From Candidatus Contendibacter sp. (GTDB lineage: Bacteria; Pseudomonadota; Gammaproteobacteria; Competibacterales; Competibacteraceae): a stretch of 46,856 nt of DNA. A program made the position numbers and the translations under genes. Each line of letters opens with the position of its first letter. Positions within the stretch are counted from its first letter, which is position 1. The stretch covers positions 1-46,856 of the forward strand of contig JARSSP010000072.1 in NCBI GenBank assembly GCA_029624675.1. The letters run 5' to 3'. The notes below the pieces were generated by a model that had not been told where the DNA came from, ran no database searches, and was given only the letters and a program-made list of their open reading frames with translations. Shown here one piece after another: positions 1-8,018 of this stretch.

Positions 1-799
1 CGCCGCCGCCGTCGCCGCCGCCGCCGCCGCCGAAGCCGCCGCCGCCGCCGAAGCCGCCCAGTCGGCTCGGGCCACCGCCGGCCCCGCCTATTCTTCCTGG
101 GGCGCCATTGCCATTCGCCTGGAAGCCGCCGCCGCCGCCGCCGCCGCCGCCGCCCCTGTGGCCAGCGCCACCCGCGCCGCCACAGGGAGTGGCCCCGCAC
201 GGGAAGGGACCCCCGAAGCCACCACCAGCACCGCCCAGCGGCGCATCCTGGCCGATGCCGCCGCCGCCCAGTATGCTGCCGATGCCGGTGCTGCCACCCT
301 CCGCAGTGTTGGCGGTCAGCGTCACGCCGTCCAGGGTCAAGTCGCCCTGATTGAAAATCGCCCCGCCCGCCCCCAGGCCGCCGCCGCCAACTTGGGCGTT
401 GCCGCCCTTAGCGTGGCCGTTGCGCAGGGTCAGATTCTTCAGGGTCAGGGTTCCCGCATTCAGGCCGAGAGTCAGCCCGCCACTGACGTAGAACAGGCGG
501 AATTTGGCGCTGGCGCTGGCGTCGCGCTCGATGATGGCGCCATTCCCCTCCACGGTGATGGCGCTGCTGATCGCCGGCAGGGCGTTGGGGCCGTACCAGT
601 AGTTGTCGGGGGTGGTGAAGGTGTAGACACAGCCGGCCGCCAGGTTGAGGGTATTGGGCGGGCTGTTGGTGTTAGCGGTGTTGATGGCGGCGATCAGGTC
701 GGTGGTATTGCACGCCACGTTAATCGTGGCCGCCCCCGCCGGTGCGGCCAGGCCGAGCGGCACGCCAAGCAGCAACAGTAACCAGGGGAGTCGATCCAT
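1..799 (-). CDS. Glycine-rich secreted beta-helix-type protein (3' end cut by window edge)
   Basis: The reading frame is open from an ATG at 799 to the window edge, about 266 codons with no stop. Residues 1-24 form a signal peptide (hydrophobic WLLLLLGVPLGLA, then small residues before AATINVAC), so the product is exported. Residues 25-165 contain short hydrophobic strands alternating with Asn/Gly turns (TLTLKNLTLRNG, DLTLDGVTLTANTA). That is the usual look of right-handed parallel beta-helix surface proteins of the pectate-lyase/polymorphic-outer-membrane type. From about residue 170 the sequence becomes very glycine-rich with long GGC runs. This low-complexity tract fills both strands with spurious open frames. 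The true C-terminus and any anchor lie outside the window. Function is unknown; surface adhesion or matrix is only a guess. Confidence 0.75.
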   Translation of the reverse strand, partial: MDRLPWLLLLLGVPLGLAAPAGAATINVACNTTDLIAAINTANTNSPPNTLNLAAGCVYTFTTPDNYWYGPNALPAISSAITVEGNGAIIERDASASAKFRLFYVSGGLTLGLNAGTLTLKNLTLRNGHAKGGNAQVGGGGLGAGGAIFNQGDLTLDGVTLTANTAEGGSTGIGSILGGGGIGQDAPLGGAGGGFGGPFPCGATPCGGAGGAGHRGGGGGGGGGGFQANGNGAPGRIGGAGGGPSRLGGFGGGGGFGGGGGGDGGG

Positions 800-908
800 G
801 GGGGACGGTGGATGGGCCGGAGCACAGTGGAGATGTCGCATGGGAAGTTTTCCTAAAGGAGCCAGCGATACGCAATCCACACTATTATTACGGAATTCGC
901 GGAGAAAA

Positions 909-2207
909 TCAGGATTGAGACGCTTCGCGACTGACCAGCACTTTGTCGATCCGCTGGCCGTCCATATCCACCACTTCGAACCGGTAACCGCCCCAGGCGA
1001 ACCACTGGCCGGTCACGGGCACCTCGCCCAATCGCGCCAGCACCAGCCCGGCCAGGGTGTAATAGCCATTCTCGGCGGGGATTTCGCGCGGATTCAGCAA
1101 TTCCCACAATTGATCCAGCGGCAGCCCACCATCCACCAGCCAGGAACCATCTTCCCGCTGCACCACCGGCGGTTCCGCCGTCGCGCGGGGTTCCGCCAGC
1201 GCGCCGACGATGGCCTCCATCAGATCGGTGAGCGTCACCAGCCCTTCCAGGCCGCCGTACTCATCGCGAACCAGCGCCAGCCGTGCCGGCGACTGCTTGA
1301 GCACATCGAGCACCTGCAACGCGTCGGTGCTTTCGTGCACCACCGGCGCTTCCTGGAGCAGCGCGTCGAAGTCGGGCTCCCGACCGGCGAGATAGCAGTC
1401 GAGCACGTCCTTGGCCCGGATCACGCCTTGAACTTCATCAATGGAGCCGCGCCCGGCCGGGAAGCGGGGAAAGCGATGGGCGCGAATCGTGTGCAGCAGC
1501 ACCGCCGGCGGGTCATCCAGATCGAGCCAGACGATGGCGGGGCGGTGCGTCATCACCGCGCCGACCGGCCGATCCGCCAGCCGCATGACGCCGCTGATCA
1601 TCGCCTGCTCGGCGCGCTCCACCACCCCCGCCGCCGCCGCCTCGGTCAGCAGAGCCTTGATTTCCTCGTCGGTGACGCGCTGTTTGGGAATCGAACTGCC
1701 GCCCAGGAGTCGCAAGACCGCGCGGGTGGAAAAATCGAGCAGCCAGACCAGCGGGGAGCCGATCCAGGCCATGATCCACAAAGGCCAGGCCGCCGCCGCT
1801 GCCAGTCGTTCGGGGTCGCGCAAGGCCAGGTGTTTTGGCACGAGTTCGCCGACGATCAGCGACAAATAGGTGATCGACGCCACCACCAGACCCAGCGCCA
1901 GACTGGCGCTGTGAGCCGCGATGGCGGGAAAAGTGGCCGCCAGCCAGGCGCCCAGCGGTTGCGCCAGGGTCGCGCCGCCGAAGGCGCCGGCGAGGATACC
2001 GATCAAGGTAATGCCGATCTGGACCGTGGACAGGAACCGGCCTGGCTGTTCGGCCAGGCGTAGGGCCGTCGCCGCGCCGCGCTGGCCGGCCTCGGCCATC
2101 TGTCGCAGCCGGGTCTTGCGCGCGGACACCACCGCCAGTTCGGCCATGGCGAAGAAGCCGTTGAGCGCGATCAACAACAGGATGATCAGGGCTTCGCTGA
2201 TCGCCAT
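909..2207 (-). CDS. CNNM/CorC-HlyC family membrane protein (DUF21, CBS pair)
   Basis: This 432-residue protein has the full architecture of the hemolysin/CNNM family. An N-terminal DUF21 domain (about residues 1-190) has several membrane segments, beginning ALIILLLIALNGFFAMAELAVVSARK. Two CBS motifs follow at about 205-330 (for example ALVRDEYGGLEGLVTLTDLM). A C-terminal CorC_HlyC domain lies at about 345-425 (DGSWLVDGGLPLDQL, NGYYTLAGLVL, VTGQWFAWGGYRFEVVDMDG). Such proteins are inner-membrane proteins linked to Mg2+/Co2+ handling; haemolysis is a historical label. The start at 2207 lies 21 bp after the stop of the upstream binding-protein gene on the same strand, so the two may be cotranscribed. 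The length is normal for the family. Confidence 0.9.
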   Translation of the reverse strand: MAISEALIILLLIALNGFFAMAELAVVSARKTRLRQMAEAGQRGAATALRLAEQPGRFLSTVQIGITLIGILAGAFGGATLAQPLGAWLAATFPAIAAHSASLALGLVVASITYLSLIVGELVPKHLALRDPERLAAAAAWPLWIMAWIGSPLVWLLDFSTRAVLRLLGGSSIPKQRVTDEEIKALLTEAAAAGVVERAEQAMISGVMRLADRPVGAVMTHRPAIVWLDLDDPPAVLLHTIRAHRFPRFPAGRGSIDEVQGVIRAKDVLDCYLAGREPDFDALLQEAPVVHESTDALQVLDVLKQSPARLALVRDEYGGLEGLVTLTDLMEAIVGALAEPRATAEPPVVQREDGSWLVDGGLPLDQLWELLNPREIPAENGYYTLAGLVLARLGEVPVTGQWFAWGGYRFEVVDMDGQRIDKVLVSREASQS

Positions 2208-2228
2208 GGCGCGGATTCCCGCTCTCGG

Positions 2229-3065
2229 TTATTCCACCACCTGTCCGGCCCAGGCGCGGGTCTTGAACCAGTAGTCGTGGCGTTCCTTCAGCCAGCCGTC
2301 CTGCTGGCGCAGCAAAATCCAGTTGTTGAAGAAGTTCAGCGCGTCGGGGTCGCCCTTGCGCAGCGCGAAGCCTTCCGCGCCCTGCACGAACGGCTCGGGG
2401 ATCGGCAGGAACAGCTTGTCGGGATGCTTGAGCGCCTCAAAGGCCGGGGTCGGGGTGCTGGTGACGAAAGCGTGGGCCTTGCCGTTCAGCACTTCCTGCA
2501 AGGCCAGCGCGTCCTCGTCGAACTGGCGCAGCGTGGCCTTGGGCATCAGCCGCCTGGCGGCGGTGGCCGGGGTCGCGCCGCGCCGCGCGGCCAGCACCAC
2601 GTCCGGTTTGTTGAAGTCTTCCAGCGACTTGAAACCGGCCGCCAGTTCCTTGTTAGCGACCAGGTGCGTGCCGGAATTGGCGTAGGGCTGGGTGAAGTTG
2701 ACGGTCAGGTTGCGTTCCGGGGTGATGGTCATGCCGCCGATCACCACGTCGAACTTGCCGGCCAGCAGGGCGGGAATGATGCCGTCCCAGGCGGTGGGCA
2801 CAAACTCGACCTTGATCTTCATATCCTCGGCCAACTGCTTGGCAACGTCGATTTCGTAACCGATCAACTCGCCGTTCTTGTCGCGCATCGCCCAGGGCAC
2901 GAAGGTGGACATACCGACCCGGATCGAACCGCGTTTCTTGATGGTTTCCAGCACGCTGCCGGCGGCAAGTTGCTGGTTGACGCTCTGGGCGCGGGCCAAC
3001 GGCGGCGCCAGGATGGCGAGCAGCAGGACAGCGGTGGTGAGTACGGCCAACAAACGGTTTTTCAT
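2229..3065 (-). CDS. Periplasmic amino-acid-binding protein of an ABC transporter (SBP_bac_3)
   Basis: The start chosen is the ATG at 3065, where a GAGGAGA ribosome-binding site lies about 7 bases upstream and a textbook signal peptide follows (MKNRLLAVLTTAVLLLAILAPPLARA). The next in-frame ATG upstream, at 3092, has no such site. The mature 250-residue part is a family-3 solute-binding protein: GSIRVGMSTFVPWAMRDKNGELIGYEIDVAKQLA with the typical GYEID segment, then FDVVIGGMTITPERN and the late FALRKGDPDAL motif. It would deliver a polar amino acid to a HisM-type permease. No ATPase or permease is adjacent. Two permeases of the right class sit 24 kb away (27249 and 28646), but a link is only inference. 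Confidence 0.88.
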   Translation of the reverse strand: MKNRLLAVLTTAVLLLAILAPPLARAQSVNQQLAAGSVLETIKKRGSIRVGMSTFVPWAMRDKNGELIGYEIDVAKQLAEDMKIKVEFVPTAWDGIIPALLAGKFDVVIGGMTITPERNLTVNFTQPYANSGTHLVANKELAAGFKSLEDFNKPDVVLAARRGATPATAARRLMPKATLRQFDEDALALQEVLNGKAHAFVTSTPTPAFEALKHPDKLFLPIPEPFVQGAEGFALRKGDPDALNFFNNWILLRQQDGWLKERHDYWFKTRAWAGQVVE

Positions 3066-3436
3066 GACGGACTCTCCTCGGCAGGGGGGCACTCAAGGTT
3101 ATAGCGAACGATCCATCGTCGGGCAACCACGCCGGCTCCGAACGGTGGCGGGTGGCCGGGTTTGCCAGCGGTCATTTTTAGGTCGATGCCGATTTGCGTC
3201 GCCGGGCCGGTTCCATCCGGCTGACCGCTTGTTATTGGTGTATCATGGTTGGGAATTGGTGAAGCGGCGCGAAGTGGAGTAGACACGGACGAGGTGGGCG
3301 AACCGAGCCGAACGACTGGGCGGATGGCTACGAGAAGCGCAATAAAGCCGCCCACCAGCGGTTGGCGGCGGGCAACACCACCGCGTTCGTGGTGCACGCT
3401 CTACAACAAGCCCCGCTGAAACGACCGGAGTTATCG
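3066..3436. other. Intergenic region between binding protein and NACHT gene
   Basis: These 371 bases separate divergently transcribed genes, so promoters for both are expected here, but I could not assign a convincing -35/-10 pair. The frame of the NACHT gene stays open upstream of its ATG as far as about 3258 and reads as protein-like sequence (NDWADGYEKRNKAAHQRL at about 3318-3371). No ATG occurs in that extension; a TTG at 3362 is the only plausible alternative start. It may be a remnant of a longer 5' end. Confidence 0.4.
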
Positions 3437-6127
3437 ATGGAACAACCTCCCAAAGCGATCCAAAACACCGGTTCCGGCGCAGTCGCCACCAAAGACGGCG
3501 TGGCCGCTGGAACAGGCGGCGTGGCGGTCGCCGGCAATCACACCGGTGCGATCAACACTGGCTTACAGATCGTCAACCACTACCACGCCGCAAGCGACCA
3601 GCGCCAGACCAAAGATCAGATCGCGCAGCAGGTCACCGGCTATTTGCGTTGGTTACAAGCGCGCACGGAGAACATCGAACTGCGCGGCATCGAGCGGGCG
3701 GGCGGGGCGCCGGTGGTGTTGCTGCCGTTGGAGACGGCCTATGTGCCGCTGCGCGCTAAATGGATGCGGGGTGGTGCGGATATCGCCTTGAACCAGGTGC
3801 TGGGGTTAGGCAATCGCCTGGTCATCATCGGCGGACCCGGTTCCGGCAAGACGACGGTCCTAATGCACATGGCCTGGGCGCTCGCGTCTTCGCTACTGAG
3901 CGGACAACCCGATCCGGCGCGCTCGCGTCTTGGCCCTCTAATAAAGCCGATCAAACGCGGCGAGAAAGGCAATCCGCTCCCGCCCCAGGAATGCAAACCA
4001 AACGAACTACCGTTACCCATCTTCGTGCCCTTGGCCTCCTTCGCTCGTTACCGCCGCAACCTGGCGGACAACGCACCGGCGAAAGAGCGAACCCTGGCCT
4101 ACTTCATCTCGCACCACTTGATCAGCAAGCAGGCCGACTTCAATTTACCCGCTGACTTCTTCGTGCAACTGCTCAAGAACGGTCGGGACGTGCTCCTGCT
4201 GTTGGATGGGCTGGACGAAGTGGCGAACGAGGACGAGCGCGCCGAGATCCGCCAGTCGGTGGAAGACTTGGTACACGGGCGCGAGGCCCTGCGCGTCGTG
4301 GTCACCTGCCGCACTATCGCCTATCGCAGCGGGCGCACAGCGCTGGGCGCGAATTTCCGCGAGATCGCCGTGCAGCCGCTCGACTTTGAGCAGCACATCG
4401 CGCCGATGGTGTGCCAAGCTTACGCCTGCATTTACCCGCGCGACGCGGCCTTGCGCGCCGAGCGCGCGAACGACTTGCTGGACGGAATCCAACGGCTGGA
4501 AGCAGAACGCCACGCACGACTGGGCGAACAGGCCAAGGCGCTGGTGGATAGCCCGCTTCTGGTGCGGCTGTTGTTGATCGTGCATTTCAACAACCGCAAG
4601 CTGCCCGAGGAACGTGCCGAGCTGTTCGAGAAAGCTATCAATGCGCTGCTGCAAGTAGACTACGGGCGTGAAGAGAGCGACATTCGTGAACTGTCGACAG
4701 ATTGGAAGCTGTATCGCGACATGGCGCAGCATCTCGCTTTCCACATGCACCAGCAGGGGCGCGATCAAGGCCGCGAGATCGAGGAGCCGGCGCTGAAAGT
4801 GGCTTTGCGTCAGGAGGAAGAGTTCAAACCACGCATCGACGACTTCCTCAGCCATGCCCGCCAGCGTGGCAGCGTGTTGGAGGAGCGCGACGGCGCGTAT
4901 CGGTTCATTCATCTGGCCCTTCAGGAATTCTTGGTAGCCCGCTACCTGCGGGAGGTGATCGGCGGAGAGGGCCGTGAGGCTATTCTCGCCTTCCTTGGCG
5001 GTCGGCTGGATGATCCGTGGTGGCGCGAGCCGATTTTGCTGTTGGTCGGCTATATGGCCATCAATGCCACCCGCTCGGCGCGGGATTTCATCAGCGCGCT
5101 GGCCCGAGCGGGCAGTCGCCCGAACATACAGTTCGCCGCCGTCGAGTTGGCGGTCACGGCGGCGCAGGAATGGCGCGACAGCGGTGAGGCGACCCGGACG
5201 GATTGTGCCCGGCGCATTGTGGCGTTGTTGAGCGGTTCGGAGACATCGACAGCAGCATCCAAGCCGATCCTGCGCGCTCGCGCGGGCGACATCCTGGCGC
5301 GCTTGAGCGATTCGCGCTTCGATGCCGAACACTGGTATTTACCTACCGAACCGCTGTTCGGCTTTATCGAGATTCCCGCCGGTGATTTCGGAATGGGCGA
5401 GAGCCCACCGCACCGGGTTTCCCTGCCGCATTATTACCTGGCCCGCTGGCCGGTAACGGTGGCGCAGTTTGCCGCCTTCGTGCGGGATAGCGGCCACAAG
5501 CCCGCAGACTCAGACTGCTTGAAGGGGATCGTCAACCATCCAGTGGCTTACGTTACTTGGCATGAGGCGATGGCGTATGGCCACTGGCTGAACGAGCAGT
5601 TACGCAAACTGGCCCGCGAACGCCTAGACATCGAAAAACCTCTGTCCGAATCCGAACGCCGGTTCTGGCAAGGACTGGCCGAGGGTTCCTTGGGCATCGG
5701 CTTGCCCTCCGAAGCGGAATGGGAGAAAGCGGCACGCGGTAACGACGGCCGGATTTATCCGTGGGGAAACGAGCCCGATCCCAATCGCGCCAACTACAAC
5801 GATACCGGCCTCGGCGCGACCAGTGCCGTGGGTTGTTTTGCTGGTGGCACCAGCCCGTATGGCTGTGAGGAGATGAGCGGTAACGTTTGGGAGTGGACGC
5901 GCAGCCTGTATAGCGACTATCCCTATCCGCTGGAAGGTCCAAGGCGCCAAGCGCGGGAAAACCTGAATGCGCCAGACAACGTCAGCCGGGTGCTGCGGGG
6001 CGGCGCGTTCCGCCACGATGCGTGGCTCGCGCGCTGCGCCCACCGCCTCGTCGGCGATCCCGGCAACCGCTTCAACGTCTGCGGTTTCCGTGTGGTGGCG
6101 TCCCCATTGGTTTTCTCTGATCGATGA
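3437..6127 (+). CDS. NACHT-type STAND NTPase with C-terminal FGE/C-type-lectin-like domain
   Basis: This is an 896-residue fusion. The ATG at 3437 is preceded by GGAG six bases upstream. Residues 1-45 are Gly/Ala/Val-rich (TGSGAVATKDGVAAGTGGVA), as seen ahead of many bacterial NACHT proteins. The NTPase follows, with Walker A GGPGSGKTT (132-140), Walker B LLLLDGLDEV with Asp257 and Glu261, and a helical arm ending in FIHLALQEFLVARYL. From about residue 640 there is a formylglycine-generating-enzyme-type domain: IPAGDFGMGE, LPSEAEWEKAARG, YPWGNE, MSGNVWEWT, LRGGAF and CGFRVV. FGE-type domains fused to NTPases usually act as ligand-binding C-type-lectin folds rather than enzymes. NACHT proteins include known antiphage sensors, so a sensing or defence role is likely but inferred. 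The last 35 residues look like a DGR variable region (separate entry). Confidence 0.85.
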   Translation: MEQPPKAIQNTGSGAVATKDGVAAGTGGVAVAGNHTGAINTGLQIVNHYHAASDQRQTKDQIAQQVTGYLRWLQARTENIELRGIERAGGAPVVLLPLETAYVPLRAKWMRGGADIALNQVLGLGNRLVIIGGPGSGKTTVLMHMAWALASSLLSGQPDPARSRLGPLIKPIKRGEKGNPLPPQECKPNELPLPIFVPLASFARYRRNLADNAPAKERTLAYFISHHLISKQADFNLPADFFVQLLKNGRDVLLLLDGLDEVANEDERAEIRQSVEDLVHGREALRVVVTCRTIAYRSGRTALGANFREIAVQPLDFEQHIAPMVCQAYACIYPRDAALRAERANDLLDGIQRLEAERHARLGEQAKALVDSPLLVRLLLIVHFNNRKLPEERAELFEKAINALLQVDYGREESDIRELSTDWKLYRDMAQHLAFHMHQQGRDQGREIEEPALKVALRQEEEFKPRIDDFLSHARQRGSVLEERDGAYRFIHLALQEFLVARYLREVIGGEGREAILAFLGGRLDDPWWREPILLLVGYMAINATRSARDFISALARAGSRPNIQFAAVELAVTAAQEWRDSGEATRTDCARRIVALLSGSETSTAASKPILRARAGDILARLSDSRFDAEHWYLPTEPLFGFIEIPAGDFGMGESPPHRVSLPHYYLARWPVTVAQFAAFVRDSGHKPADSDCLKGIVNHPVAYVTWHEAMAYGHWLNEQLRKLARERLDIEKPLSESERRFWQGLAEGSLGIGLPSEAEWEKAARGNDGRIYPWGNEPDPNRANYNDTGLGATSAVGCFAGGTSPYGCEEMSGNVWEWTRSLYSDYPYPLEGPRRQARENLNAPDNVSRVLRGGAFRHDAWLARCAHRLVGDPGNRFNVCGFRVVASPLVFSDR
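5987..6100 (+). other. Candidate DGR variable region at the 3' end of the NACHT-FGE gene
   Basis: This is the 3' end of the FGE-like domain, framed by conserved RVLRGG and GFRVV. Between 6011 and 6082, a run of codons at surface-loop positions differs in the first two bases but nearly always ends in C: CGC, CAC, CTC, CAC, CTC, GTC, GGC, GGC, AAC, TTC, AAC, GTC, TGC. This is what adenine-directed mutagenesis of AAC codons in a template repeat leaves behind. Two GAT codons and one TGG do not fit a pure AAC template. No reverse transcriptase or second copy of this segment is visible in the window, so the assignment rests on the codon pattern and on the domain type. Confidence 0.6.
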
Positions 6128-6167
6128 AAACTCTGATCTCTGGTCGCGGCGGGTTCGGGCGTGTGTG

Positions 6168-6227
6168 CCCCCCTTTTTTGAAAGGGGCCGGAAATCCCCC
6201 CTTACCCCCCTTTTTCAAAGGGGGGAA
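6168..6227. repeat. Dispersed C-rich palindromic repeat, two hairpins
   Basis: Two tandem hairpins follow the NACHT-FGE stop codon. The first pairs CCCCTTT (6170-6176) with AAAGGGG (6181-6187). The second pairs CCCCCCTTT (6205-6213) with AAAGGGGGG (6217-6225) around a three-base loop. The sequence resembles a common intergenic palindromic repeat of proteobacteria and cyanobacteria. It could end the upstream transcript, but there is no T-run directly after the stem. Confidence 0.7.
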
Positions 6228-6257
6228 TAAACGGTTACAGCGGTAGCAGGCAACGCC

Positions 6258-8014
6258 ATGAAATTTCCCTATGGCCTAAGCGATTTCAGCAAAATCGTCC
6301 TGGGTAATTACTTTTATGAGGATCGCACCGGTCGGATTCCGTTGCTGGAAGCGGCGGGGGATCAACTGATCTTCATCCGCCCGCGCCGCTTCGGCAAAAG
6401 CCTGCTGCTGTCGATGCTGGAACACTACTACGACCTGAACCAGGCCGACCGCTTCGAGGCGTTGTTCGGGTCACTGGCCATCGGCCAAAATCCCACGCCG
6501 CTGCATAACCAGTACTTTGTCATGAAGTGGGATTTCTCGCTGGTGAAAGCGCAAGGCGAGGTGAAGGACATCGAAGCGGCCCTGCATCGGCACATCAATT
6601 TATGCATTCGGCGCTGCGCGAAGAATTACCAGTTCGACGTCGACATCCGCGAAGACGACGCCATTTACTCCTTCGGCTCCCTGCTCACCGCGATCCGGTT
6701 CTCCGACCATCGCCTGTACTTGCTGATCGACGAATACGACAACTTCGCCAACGAAGTGCTGATGGCGGGGCAGGGGCGGGGTCATTACGAAGCGTTGCTG
6801 TACGGCGAGGGCTTGCTCAAAACCGTGTTCAAGGCCGTCAAAGCGGCGGCGGGCGGGCAAGGCCTGGATCGAGCGTTCATCACCGGCGTCTCGCCCGTCG
6901 TCATGAGCGACATGACCAGCGGCTACAACGTCGGCGAGAACATCTACCTGGAACCGCTGTTCAACGACCTGTGCGGCTTCACTGAGGCGGAAATCGCCGC
7001 CGTGCTGGCGCGGATGGCCGAAGAAGGCGGCGCGTGGTCGGCCGACGCGGCGCTGGAGACGATGCGCACCTTCTACAACGGCTATCGGTTCAGCGCCAAG
7101 GCCGGCGCGAGAGCCTGTACAACCCGACCCTAAGCCTCTACTTCCTCAAATACCTGCAAAACCACGGCGAATACCCCGACCCGCTGCTGGCCGAAAATCT
7201 GGCGATGGATCGCAACAAGCTCACGTACATCGCCCGTCTGCCGCACGGCGAGGCGCTGCTGATCGACGCCTTGAGCGGCGACGACGTGGTCACCATCCCG
7301 CAACTAGCCCGGCGCTTCGGCGTGCAAGACATGCTGAATGCGGTCAAGGACCAAGCGTTCATGGCGTCTCTGCTGTACTACTTCGGGGTGTTAACCTGGG
7401 TCGGTTTGACGCCCTTCAACGAATGCGTCCTGAAAATCCCGAATCTCGTGGCCAAGTCGCTATACGTGGAACGCCTGCAAGAGTCGTGGTTGCCGGACTA
7501 CGAGGATCGACTCCGCATCCAGCGGGTCAGCAAACATTTCTGCCAGACGGGCGATTTACAGCCGCTCTGCGATTTCGTCGAACAGCGGTATTTCCAGGTT
7601 CTCTCCAATCGCGATTACCGCTGGAGCAACGAACTAGCGATCAAGATCGCGTTTCTCACCCTGCTGTTCAACGACCGGCTGTACATGATGGTGTCGGAAC
7701 TGGAAATGGATCGCGGCTACGTCGATTTGAGCTTGATCGTCCGGCCCGACATGCGGCGATTCCAGGCCCTCGACCTGTTGCTGGAGTTCAAGTATTTGAG
7801 CCCGAAAGACTTGGAACTAACCGGCGAACAGGCGCGCGAGCGAAGCCGCAAGCAACTAGCCGCCCTCCCGGCGGTGGCGGCGAAGCTGGACGAGGCCGCG
7901 GAGCAGGCCCGCCGCTATGGCGCGACGCTGCGGGAACGCTACGGCTTGACCGACCTGCGGGCGTTCGCCGTGGTCGCCATCGGTTTCGAGCGGGTGGTGT
8001 GGCGGGCGGTTTGA
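6258..8014 (+). pseudogene. AAA-ATPase-like / PD-(D/E)XK nuclease family gene, frameshifted
   Basis: Two overlapping frames together make one protein of about 585 residues. The first (6258-7133) carries the AAA-ATPase-like domain: the degenerate P-loop FIRPRRFGKSLLL, the Walker B-like LLIDEYDNF, and FITGVSPVVMSD. It derails near 7097-7115, just after FYNGYRFS. The family then continues in the other frame with ESLYNPTLSLYFLKYL and runs to 8014 through a C-terminal nuclease-like part (FQALDLLLEFKYL). One base lost or gained explains the break. It could be a genuine mutation or a sequencing error. The family (PF09820 plus PF08011 type) is often found in many copies in large environmental genomes; its role is not established. 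It is related to, and convergent with, the intact gene at 8019-9569. Confidence 0.85.
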
Positions 8015-8018
8015 TCGG

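Noticed and set aside
158..781. Long plus-strand open frames over the glycine-rich region
   Set aside because: They mirror the minus-strand secreted protein. Their translations are biased Ala/Gly/Val strings without domains, and the minus frame has a real signal peptide.
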